A stretch of DNA of 8,198 bases. It comes from Sphaerochaetaceae bacterium. GTDB taxonomy: Bacteria; Spirochaetota; Spirochaetia; Sphaerochaetales; Sphaerochaetaceae. Under the pieces are notes generated by a model. The model had not been told where the DNA came from. It saw only the letters and a program-made list of their open reading frames with translations, and did not search any database. The stretch is taken from assembly GCA_016302165.1 (NCBI GenBank), contig JAEDOD010000082.1, positions 1 to 8,198 of the forward strand, written 5' to 3'. Position numbers and translations under genes: made by a program. Below, in pieces: positions 1 through 5,449 of the stretch (positions are counted from its first letter, which is position 1; every line of letters starts with the position of its first letter).

Positions 1-42
1 CCAACCTTCAGGCGACCGGAAGAAGTCAACAGAAATGTCTAG
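1..42 (+). CDS. C-terminal tail of an unidentified plus-strand gene (partial)
   Basis: Frame 1 is open from the window edge and ends at TAG (40-42), four bases before a plus-strand terminator hairpin. The visible residues are PTFRRPEEVNRNV. The other two plus frames run through the hairpin without a stop there, so frame 1 is the best candidate for the end of a gene converging on the epimerase. Thirteen residues are too few to assign a family. The call rests on the stop-then-terminator arrangement. Confidence 0.45.
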   Translation, partial: PTFRRPEEVNRNV

Positions 43-46
43 CATT

Positions 47-75
47 ATGCCCCCGGATTTCCGAGGGCATTTTTT
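47..75 (+). terminator. Rho-independent terminator, plus strand
   Basis: ATGCCC pairs with GGGCAT and an inner CGG pairs with CCG across one C/A mismatch. This gives a 9-pair stem with a short ATTT loop, followed directly by six T (70-75). The T-run lies on the plus-strand 3' side, so it ends the gene entering from the left. The last T is the first base of the epimerase stop triplet on the other strand. Read from the minus strand the same stem lacks a T-run, so it is at best a weak terminator for the operon. Confidence 0.85.
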
Positions 76-1106
76 CAGACTTTATAGAAGGCCTTGTACC
101 ATTCTGCGAAGGCTCTAAGTCCTGTCCTGAGAGGAGTTGAGGGCCTGAAGCCGAAGTCCCTTTCCAGCTCTGTAGTGTCTGCAAAGGTTACAGGAACGTC
201 TCCCATCTGCATTGGAACCAGCTCCTTATGGGCTTCGAAGTCATAGGACTCAGGAAGCACTCCTGCCCTTACGAGCTCCTCGGATAGGATCTTTACAAAA
301 TCCAGAAGGTTCTCAGGCTTGTTGTTTCCTATGTTGTATACAGCATAGGGTGGAAGCGGAAGACCGTCCTCTCCTGTCTTCTTCTCAGGAGCCTTCTCCA
401 TTACAAGCCTTATTCCTTTCACTATGTCATCCACATAAGTAAAGTCACGGAGGCAGTTACCGTAGTTGAAGATCTTAATGGTCTCTCCCTTAATTAGCTT
501 ATTGGTAAAGCTGAAGTAGGCCATGTCTGGTCGTCCTGCAGGGCCGTAGACAGTGAAGAACCTGAGGCCTGTGGAAGGAATGTTATAGAGCTTGGAGTAG
601 GCATGGGCAAAAAGCTCGTTGCTTTTCTTTGTTGCTGCATATAGAGACACCGGGTTATCCACCTTGTCTTCAGTGGAGTATGGCACCTTCTTGTTGGAGC
701 CGTAGACCGATGAAGAGGAGGCATATACCAGATGGTCCACTCCGTGGTGCCTTACAGCTTCCAGAATGTTGTAGAAGCCGATGACGTTGGACTCAATATA
801 TGCGTCAGGATTGGTGATTGAGTATCTTACTCCTGCCTGGGCTGCTAGATTGACCACAATGTTGAAGCTGTATTTCTCGAAGATGCTTTCGATTAGAGCC
901 TTGTCTGCAATGTCTCCCTTGACGAAGGTGAAGTCTCCCTTCATGCTTTCGATTTCCTTGAGCCTGAACTCCTTCAGAGCCGGGTCATAGTATGAGTTCA
1001 GGTTATCCAGGCCCACCACAGCGTCATCTGTGGTCCTGAGAATCTCCTTTACAAGGTTTGCTCCTATGAAGCCTGCGGCTCCTGTGACTAGAATTGTCCT
1101 TTTCAT
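75..1106 (-). CDS. UDP-glucuronate 4-epimerase (SDR superfamily)
   Basis: A 343-residue NAD-dependent sugar-nucleotide epimerase, predicted cytosolic, interconverting UDP-glucuronate and UDP-galacturonate. The Rossmann glycine motif is G9-A-A-G12-F-I-G15, with the adenosine-ribose acidic residue at D34 (GLDNLNSYYDP). The Ser-rich ASSSSVYG segment is at 129-136 and the catalytic pair YAATK gives Y156 and K160. Segments typical of the glucuronate epimerase branch, rather than GalE, are LAAQAGVRYS (88-97), GLRFFTVYGPAGRPDM (180-195) and MQMGDVPVTFAD (299-310). Length is normal for the family. The start ATG overlaps the nucleotidyltransferase stop as ATGA, with a modest AAGGA about a dozen bases upstream, so translation is probably coupled. 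It is the last gene of the operon and links the dehydrogenase product to the product of the kinase/nucleotidyltransferase route. Another UDP-hexuronate epimerase specificity is possible. Confidence 0.9.
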   Translation of the reverse strand: MKRTILVTGAAGFIGANLVKEILRTTDDAVVGLDNLNSYYDPALKEFRLKEIESMKGDFTFVKGDIADKALIESIFEKYSFNIVVNLAAQAGVRYSITNPDAYIESNVIGFYNILEAVRHHGVDHLVYASSSSVYGSNKKVPYSTEDKVDNPVSLYAATKKSNELFAHAYSKLYNIPSTGLRFFTVYGPAGRPDMAYFSFTNKLIKGETIKIFNYGNCLRDFTYVDDIVKGIRLVMEKAPEKKTGEDGLPLPPYAVYNIGNNKPENLLDFVKILSEELVRAGVLPESYDFEAHKELVPMQMGDVPVTFADTTELERDFGFRPSTPLRTGLRAFAEWYKAFYKV

Positions 1107-1837
1107 CTCTTTTCTATTCCTTTGTATTCCTTTCTTATCTTTTCGTATCCTTCAATGGATCCCACGTCAAAGCGCTTTCCTGGCATTAGGAAAGCATGTA
1201 CCGGCCGCCTTTCAGCTAGGTATGAGACAAAGGAGCCTGGAGCGTCGGTGCCGCATCCGTTCTCTATTCCTTCCTTTATGAGAGGAAGGTCCTCCTTTAC
1301 GTAGTAGTAGAAGGGAGGAACAGCCCACTCTGACTTCGGCTCCTTTGGCTTTTCTTCCATAGAGAGGACCAGATCGCTCTGGTCTATGGTCACAACTCCA
1401 GTCTTACTGAGACGGGCCTTGTCGGATTCACGGTGTCTCATGATACAGCTGGTGCCTTTTGTCTTTCCGTACTCAATGAAGGAGGAAAGGGAGAAGTCCA
1501 GTACGTTGTCTCCAGCAAGAATGAGAGTGTCGTCATTGATTCCTGCCTTCTCTATGGCAAACTCAATGTCCTTTACAGCACCGACTCTGTGTTCGTTGTC
1601 TACAGAGCCGTCGTCCAGCACCATTACATTGTCCTTTCCTTCCGCCCACTCTCTGAAGAGGGATATGAACTTGTGGTTTGACACCACTATAAATCTCTCT
1701 ATTCCGGACCTTTCTCCGTCCTCAAGAAGATGGTCTATGATTTTCTTTCCTCCAACCTCCAGGAGGGGTTTGGGGAAATTGAGTGTCAAAGGATACATTC
1801 TTGTGGCATATCCAGCTGCAAGTATTATTCCTGTCAT
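1103..1837 (-). CDS. RmlA/GlmU-like sugar-1-phosphate nucleotidyltransferase
   Basis: A 244-residue single-domain nucleotidyltransferase that would join a sugar-1-phosphate to an NTP, releasing pyrophosphate. The N-terminal nucleotide-binding signature is LAAGYATRMYPLT (6-18) followed by FPKPLLEVGG (21-30), with R13 and K23 as the usual key residues. LAGDN gives metal ligand D110, EEKP is at 161-164, and FDVGS gives the second metal ligand D224. The segment HRVGAVKDIEFA (83-94) resembles a nucleotidyltransferase subgroup often found beside GHMP kinases. There is no left-handed beta-helix acyltransferase domain as in GlmU. Translation starts at a TGATG junction with the kinase stop and has a strong AGGAGG nine bases upstream. 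Sugar specificity cannot be read from the sequence. By context, galacturonate-1-phosphate plus UTP giving UDP-galacturonate is the best guess. Glucose-1-phosphate is an alternative. Confidence 0.85.
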   Translation of the reverse strand: MTGIILAAGYATRMYPLTLNFPKPLLEVGGKKIIDHLLEDGERSGIERFIVVSNHKFISLFREWAEGKDNVMVLDDGSVDNEHRVGAVKDIEFAIEKAGINDDTLILAGDNVLDFSLSSFIEYGKTKGTSCIMRHRESDKARLSKTGVVTIDQSDLVLSMEEKPKEPKSEWAVPPFYYYVKEDLPLIKEGIENGCGTDAPGSFVSYLAERRPVHAFLMPGKRFDVGSIEGYEKIRKEYKGIEKR

Positions 1838-3051
1838 CAGAATCTTCCTCCTTCCGCCTTTCCCACTCCGTCAGCGCGGGAGCAGATGTAGGCCTTGTAT
1901 TTTCCTTTCAGGTCTGGGAACTCCTCGAGGTATTCCCTTTCAACTATTTCCTTGATACTGTCGCTTTTCTCTCCGTCCAGAAGGGCCATACAGCAGCCTT
2001 TGAAGCCTGCTCCGCTGAAGCGGGCTCCATATACTCCGTCCAGGTCTACGAGAATGGAGTAGAGCTTTATGAGCCATGGCGATCCGCATTCGTAGTTCAC
2101 TATGCTAGACATTCCGCTTTCGTTCACCAGTCTTCCGAAGGCCTCTATGTCTCCCTTCTTCCAGCACTCCACTCCCTTCTCCACTCTATGCATCTCAGAG
2201 TAGAAGTGGTTGCACCGCTTCTGCCAGGAGGAAGGAAGGCGGACTCCGAACTCCTTGTAGATTTCTTCAGGAATTCCCCTCAGTTTCATATCCTTGAACT
2301 TCAGTCCTTCTCCCAGGTCATAGTCTCCACGCCTATCTGTGACAGCATAGGAGTAGAGAGCGAAGGCTGAAGCCTTGCACTCATCCACCCTGTTGTTGTA
2401 GGCGGAGGAGGCGAGATTACGTTCCAGTCCTGAGAAGAAGATTCCAATCTTGAAGTCTTTCATTGCAGGGGATGAAGGAATGTTTGAGTAGGTGTCATCT
2501 TGACTATCCATATAGAGGATGCTGTCTTTTCTGCATAAGGTTTCGCAGCTCTGGTCCAGCTTTCCTGAGGCTACGCCCACGTATTCGTTCTCAGCCTTCT
2601 TTGCCAGGTATATGTATTCGCTGTCTGTAAGCTCAATGCCGTTTACAGCTGAGAGTGCCTTCATGAAGCAGATTGTGAGGGCTGCAGAGGAGGAGATTCC
2701 TCCTGAAGGAAGAGCTCCCCTTATTACTCCGCAGAGGCCTTTTGTAAGCTTGTATTTCTCTCCCATGGCCCTGGTTGCTCCCCTAAGGTAGTCTCCCCAG
2801 TCTCCTTCCTTCGTTTCAGGAACTCCCTGGACATGGAACTGGACTCTCTTTGGAAAGTTCATGGACTGGAGCTCGATTATTCCATTGTTCTTCACCCCAT
2901 AGGCCATGTGAACTCCATAGTCCAGGGCAAAGCCCAGGATCGGGCCGTCCTGATGGTCTATGTGGGCTCCCAAAGGACACACTCTATATGGACAGAAGGC
3001 TGTTTCCGGCTCCCTTCCGTATATTTCTCTGAATCTATCTTCTGCGTACAT
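1837..3051 (-). CDS. GHMP-family sugar kinase, probable galacturonokinase
   Basis: A 404-residue kinase of the galactokinase/GHMP superfamily, expected to phosphorylate a hexuronate at C1 with ATP in the cytosol. The N-terminal sugar motif is YRVCPLGAHIDHQDG (22-36). The ATP loop is PSGGISSSAAL (115-125), the catalytic Asp lies in LDQS (D166), YNNRVDEC is at 218-225, and the C-terminal GHMP motif YGARFSGAGFKGCC is at 341-354. In true galactokinases the first motif reads GEHTDY, and its Glu contacts the galactose C6 hydroxyl. Here it is Ala29, within GAHIDHQ. From memory, Arabidopsis galacturonokinase (At3g10700) carries the same CPLGAHIDHQ, and also similar SSI-NYECG and GVYGARFSGAGF blocks. 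This supports galacturonate as the substrate. The gene starts 9 nt after the dehydrogenase stop, with a GGGGGA ribosome-binding site. A related hexuronate remains possible. Confidence 0.85.
   Translation of the reverse strand: MYAEDRFREIYGREPETAFCPYRVCPLGAHIDHQDGPILGFALDYGVHMAYGVKNNGIIELQSMNFPKRVQFHVQGVPETKEGDWGDYLRGATRAMGEKYKLTKGLCGVIRGALPSGGISSSAALTICFMKALSAVNGIELTDSEYIYLAKKAENEYVGVASGKLDQSCETLCRKDSILYMDSQDDTYSNIPSSPAMKDFKIGIFFSGLERNLASSAYNNRVDECKASAFALYSYAVTDRRGDYDLGEGLKFKDMKLRGIPEEIYKEFGVRLPSSWQKRCNHFYSEMHRVEKGVECWKKGDIEAFGRLVNESGMSSIVNYECGSPWLIKLYSILVDLDGVYGARFSGAGFKGCCMALLDGEKSDSIKEIVEREYLEEFPDLKGKYKAYICSRADGVGKAEGGRF
1847..1852 (-). promoter_or_regulatory. Shine-Dalgarno of the nucleotidyltransferase
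   Basis: A perfect AGGAGG on the minus strand, nine bases before the ATG, inside the end of the kinase gene. With the TGATG stop/start overlap it fixes this start and suggests efficient reinitiation after the kinase. Confidence 0.8.
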
Positions 3052-3055
3052 AAAT

Positions 3056-3060
3056 CCCCC
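3056..3060 (-). promoter_or_regulatory. Shine-Dalgarno of the kinase
   Basis: A run of five G on the minus strand, four bases before the kinase ATG and immediately after the dehydrogenase TAA. It nearly matches the site in front of the dehydrogenase (TAAGGGGGA in both). Confidence 0.7.
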
Positions 3061-4536
3061 TTAGTCTCTTCTGAAAAGGTCTCTGGTGAAGACCTTGTCT
3101 TCTACGTCGTCAAGAGCAGAGTCATACCTATTTGCTATGATCACCTGGCTTTCGCTCTTGAATATGGCCAGGTCGTTGACCACCAGGGAGCCGAAGAAGG
3201 TGTCTCCATTGTTAAGTGTAGGCTCATAGATTATGACAGTGGCTCCCTTGGCCTTGATCCTCTTCATCACTCCCTGGATGGAAGACTGGCGGAAGTTATC
3301 TGAATTGGCCTTCATGGTAAGCCTGTAGACTCCAACCACGCAGCGCCTCTCCTGGTCCCTGGAGTAGTCTCCACGGTTGTAGTAGTCGTAGTATCCAGCC
3401 TTATGGAGAACCTGGTCTGCAATGAAGTCTTTCCTGGTCCTGTTAGACTCCACGATGGCTGTTATCATGTTCTGGGGCACATCGTTGAAGTTGGCAAGAA
3501 GCTGTTTGGTATCCTTCGGCAGGCAATATCCTCCGTATCCGAAGGAAGGGTTGTTGTAGTGGGTGCCGATTCTTGGGTCCAGGCATACTCCGTCGATTAT
3601 ATCCCTGGTGGAGAGACCCTTGGTCTCTGCATAGGTGTCCAGCTCATTGAAGTAGGAGACCCTGAGGGCAAGATATGTGTTTGCAAAAAGCTTTACAGCC
3701 TCCGCCTCCGTAGATCCCATGAAGAGGGTAGGGATATTCTCCTTTATTGCCCCTTCCTGGAGAAGGGAGGCAAAGATTTCTGCCTTCTCTGCAGTTGCTT
3801 CATCGGATGAGACGATGATTCTTGAAGGATATAGGTTATCATAAAGGGCCTTGGATTCCCTCAGGAACTCCGGGCTGAATATGATGTTGGAAGTTCCGAA
3901 CTTCTTCCTTACTGAGGCTGTGTATCCCACAGGGATTGTAGACTTTATGACCATGGTGGCCTTGGGATTGGTCTTCAGTACCAGTGAAATTACGCTTTCC
4001 ACAGCTGAACAGTCGAAGAAGTTCCTGTTGGAGTCATAGTTGGTGGGAGCGGCGATGATGACGAAGTCTGCATCCCTATAGGCCTTCTCTCCATCCTTTG
4101 TAGCCTTAAGGTCCAGATCCTTTTCCTTTAGATATTTCTCTATGTATTCGTCCTGGATCGGTGACTCACGACGGTTGATCATCTCAACCTTCTTCTCCAC
4201 TATGTCTACAGCTGTAACATGGTTATGCTGGGAAAGAAGCACAGCCATGGAGAGGCCAACGTATCCAGTTCCTGCTACAGCAATGTTGTATGGACCATGG
4301 CCTCTTGCTTCCTTCTTCTTCGGCTCCTCCTCAAAGAGATCTGTCACTTCAAAGTCCAGGACTTCCCCCAGCTTTTCAAGTTGAATGATGGAAGGCATAT
4401 ATTCCTTGTTCTCCATACGCCCTATCATCACCCTGTTTATTCCAGTTCTGTCAGAGAGATCCTTCTGTGTGAACCCTTTCTCCTTCCGTCTTTTGAGTAT
4501 AGTGGTGACCATTCTTTCCTGAGAAAGCTTCTTCAT
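3061..4536 (-). CDS. UDP-glucose 6-dehydrogenase fused to an N-terminal XRE-type HTH domain
   Basis: A 491-residue protein. Residues about 10-68 form a Cro/C1-type helix-turn-helix (TQKDLSDRTGINRVMIGRMEN at 23-43, then LEKLGEVLDFEVTDLF). A short charged linker follows (69-80), then a complete short-type UDP-glucose dehydrogenase. Enzyme landmarks are the NAD motif G89-T-G91-Y-V-G94 with D111, STIPVG (199-204), SPEFLRES (221-228), KLFANTYLA (282-290), the catalytic Cys338 in GYGGYCLPKD, and a C-terminal UDP-binding region with MKANSDNFRQSSIQG. All key residues are present, so it should oxidise UDP-glucose to UDP-glucuronate with two NAD+. The ordinary enzyme is about 390-450 residues; the extra ~80 are the HTH. 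The start has an AAGGGGG site four bases upstream and precedes the HTH, so both parts are translated together. It is the first gene of the operon. DNA binding and autoregulation are inference. Confidence 0.93.
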   Translation of the reverse strand: MKKLSQERMVTTILKRRKEKGFTQKDLSDRTGINRVMIGRMENKEYMPSIIQLEKLGEVLDFEVTDLFEEEPKKKEARGHGPYNIAVAGTGYVGLSMAVLLSQHNHVTAVDIVEKKVEMINRRESPIQDEYIEKYLKEKDLDLKATKDGEKAYRDADFVIIAAPTNYDSNRNFFDCSAVESVISLVLKTNPKATMVIKSTIPVGYTASVRKKFGTSNIIFSPEFLRESKALYDNLYPSRIIVSSDEATAEKAEIFASLLQEGAIKENIPTLFMGSTEAEAVKLFANTYLALRVSYFNELDTYAETKGLSTRDIIDGVCLDPRIGTHYNNPSFGYGGYCLPKDTKQLLANFNDVPQNMITAIVESNRTRKDFIADQVLHKAGYYDYYNRGDYSRDQERRCVVGVYRLTMKANSDNFRQSSIQGVMKRIKAKGATVIIYEPTLNNGDTFFGSLVVNDLAIFKSESQVIIANRYDSALDDVEDKVFTRDLFRRD

Positions 4537-4540
4537 TATT

Positions 4541-4547
4541 CCCCCTT
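4541..4547 (-). promoter_or_regulatory. Shine-Dalgarno of the HTH-dehydrogenase
   Basis: AAGGGGG on the minus strand, four bases before the ATG at 4536. It supports starting at the HTH domain rather than at the enzyme domain. Confidence 0.75.
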
Positions 4548-4590
4548 ATGATACTTTTAGTGACATTCCTTCTTTATTCTGACTTTCTCC

Positions 4591-4619
4591 TCCATATCAT
4601 TGATTGGGATATAAGTCAA
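4591..4619 (-). promoter_or_regulatory. Candidate promoter of the sugar-nucleotide operon
   Basis: Minus strand: -35 TTGACT (4619-4614, five of six consensus bases), a 17-nt spacer, and a weak -10 TATGGA (4596-4591). Transcription would begin near 4584, leaving a leader of about 50 nt before the dehydrogenase ATG. The weak -10 leaves room for regulation. No other good pair was seen in 4537-4731. Confidence 0.5.
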
Positions 4620-4620
4620 T
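4599..4620. promoter_or_regulatory. Inverted repeat overlapping the operon promoter (possible operator)
   Basis: ATTGA (4599-4603) and TCAAT (4616-4620) form a perfect 5-bp inverted repeat separated by 12 bp. It covers the -35 element and most of the spacer. The plus-strand octamer ATTGATTG at 4599-4606 recurs at 4653-4660. Position and symmetry suit an XRE-type repressor site, but arms this short can occur by chance. Confidence 0.35.
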
Positions 4621-4731
4621 CGAAGAGGGATGAAGGGAGACTAAATTCCACTATTGATTGCATTGTAGGGATAATCTTTCCTTTTCTTTGTCGAAGAACC
4701 TTATTCCTGTAGGATTGTTCACCTTCCTTTC

Positions 4732-5190
4732 TCAATAATACCTATATCCTTTATATAGAATATCATTTCCTTTGATGATTACCGCCAGGCCGTCAGCTTC
4801 GACCTTCAGTCTTGTGCGGTGGAGAGCATCTAGAATCTCGTCTCCTGGAAGAAGGGTGATATCTTCCTCTCCCTTGATTGTTATTCCGCCTTTTTCTTCG
4901 TTGAACTCTGTGACGAGCCATTCTGGAGAAAGGGGAGTGGAGAATTCCACCCATCCCTTTTCATCTTCAGAAGAGGAGAAGACGAAGAAGCCTAGAGATA
5001 GAGTCATGCATAGAAGAGAAAGCATTGATAAAAGAAAGCGCCTTCTGTTCTTTCTTCTCTCTTCCTCTACCTCTTTTCTGAGGAGACCCAGATCCTTATG
5101 GAGGGCGATTTCTTTTTCTTCAATCTGTTTCTCGATAGCGTCGATCCGTTCATTGGTTCCTTTAAGTGTCAGTACATTCTTATCTGTCAT
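4732..5190 (-). CDS. Small single-pass membrane protein with N-terminal coiled coil
   Basis: A 152-residue protein of no family I recognise. Residues about 10-50 are strongly charged with heptad-like spacing (IDAIEKQIEEKEIALHKDLG and onward), suggesting a coiled coil. A basic RRKNRRR cluster (46-51) precedes one hydrophobic helix (about 52-71, FLLSMLSLLCMTLSLGFFVF). The positive-inside rule puts the coiled coil in the cytoplasm and residues 73-152 outside. The outer part is acidic, then short and strand-like (GITIKGEEDITLLPGDEIL, VIIKGNDILYKGYRYY), consistent with a small beta domain. The start has AAGGAA seven bases upstream, partly within a hairpin. It lies upstream of the sugar operon in the same direction. 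No terminator is visible in the 195-bp gap, so read-through into the operon is possible. It may be an envelope or scaffold protein, but this is inference. Confidence 0.75.
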   Translation of the reverse strand: MTDKNVLTLKGTNERIDAIEKQIEEKEIALHKDLGLLRKEVEEERRKNRRRFLLSMLSLLCMTLSLGFFVFSSSEDEKGWVEFSTPLSPEWLVTEFNEEKGGITIKGEEDITLLPGDEILDALHRTRLKVEADGLAVIIKGNDILYKGYRYY

Positions 5191-5198
5191 ATTGATTC

Positions 5199-5222
5199 CT
5201 TTTCCATATGGTCATGGAAAAG
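5199..5222 (-). promoter_or_regulatory. Perfect 9-bp hairpin over the membrane-protein ribosome-binding site
   Basis: CTTTTCCAT and ATGGAAAAG are exact complements around a 6-nt loop. On the minus-strand transcript the 3' arm ends inside the AAGGAA Shine-Dalgarno of the 5190 start, so folding would partly hide it. As double-stranded DNA the same sequence is also a palindrome and could be a protein site. Confidence 0.5.
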
Positions 5223-5238
5223 AAGAGGAAAGGGGAGG

Positions 5239-5266
5239 TGTATATTCTGCCATCCTCTCTAGACAA
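5239..5266 (-). promoter_or_regulatory. Candidate promoter of the small membrane protein
   Basis: Minus strand: TTGTCT (5266-5261), a 16-nt spacer, and TATACA (5244-5239). Both boxes are partial matches. Transcription would start near 5232, about 40 nt before the ATG and just ahead of the hairpin. Confidence 0.35.
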
Positions 5267-5273
5267 CTCCCTT

Positions 5274-5301
5274 TCTCTGTCCAAATCTATTTTGACAGAG
5301 A
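5274..5301. promoter_or_regulatory. 28-bp near-perfect palindrome between divergent promoters
   Basis: The arms TCTCTGTC (5274-5281) and GACAGAGA (5294-5301) match perfectly. The inner bases continue the symmetry with AAAT/ATTT, giving 12 of 14 half-site pairs and a centre between 5287 and 5288. It lies just upstream of both predicted -35 boxes, the usual place for a dimeric activator or shared regulator. No T-run follows on either strand, so a terminator is unlikely. Confidence 0.55.
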
Positions 5302-5319
5302 GGAAGCGAAGTGTCTTCT

Positions 5320-5349
5320 TTGACATTTTTTTAAATAAATATTTATAAA
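5320..5349 (+). promoter_or_regulatory. Strong sigma-70-type promoter for the PIG-L/TerB pair
   Basis: A consensus -35 TTGACA (5320-5325), an 18-nt AT-rich spacer, and -10 TATAAA (5344-5349, five of six). The predicted start near 5356 gives a leader of about 95 nt. A second TTGACA at 5292-5297 has no matching -10 and belongs to the palindrome. Confidence 0.75.
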
Positions 5350-5439
5350 ACCAAGAATTATATCTTCAATTCCTCTTCACTTTTCTTCTTTTGGTGTTAA
5401 ATTAGTTCTTGGGATGGAAAACTTTTCTGATCCAAAAAA

Positions 5440-5444
5440 GGGGG
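5440..5444 (+). promoter_or_regulatory. Shine-Dalgarno that decides the PIG-L start
   Basis: Five G preceded by an A-run lie five bases before the ATG at 5450. They resemble the GGGGG sites in front of the dehydrogenase and kinase. The upstream in-frame ATG at 5414 has only GGG directly abutting it, so 5450 is preferred. Confidence 0.65.
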
Positions 5445-5449
5445 CGAAA

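Noticed and set aside
47..75. The left-edge hairpin as terminator of the epimerase operon
   Set aside because: On the minus strand the stem is not followed by a T-run; the T-run is on the plus-strand side.
1783..2370. Long open frame on the plus strand opposite the kinase
   Set aside because: It is antisense to a clearly conserved kinase, has no ribosome-binding site, and its residues match no family. It is a shadow of the minus-strand gene.
2833..3303. Plus-strand open frames opposite the kinase/dehydrogenase junction and elsewhere in the operon
   Set aside because: These are shadows of well-supported minus-strand genes with no independent start signals.
5189..5209. Six-codon upstream ORF (MEKESI) overlapping the membrane-protein start as ATGA
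   Set aside because: It has no Shine-Dalgarno and its ATG lies within the hairpin; a chance ATG is the simpler reading.
5414..5449. Longer PIG-L start at the in-frame ATG 5414
   Set aside because: GGG abuts the ATG with no proper spacing, the 12 extra residues are poor in structure, and 5450 has a well-placed GGGGG site and begins at the first strand of the fold.
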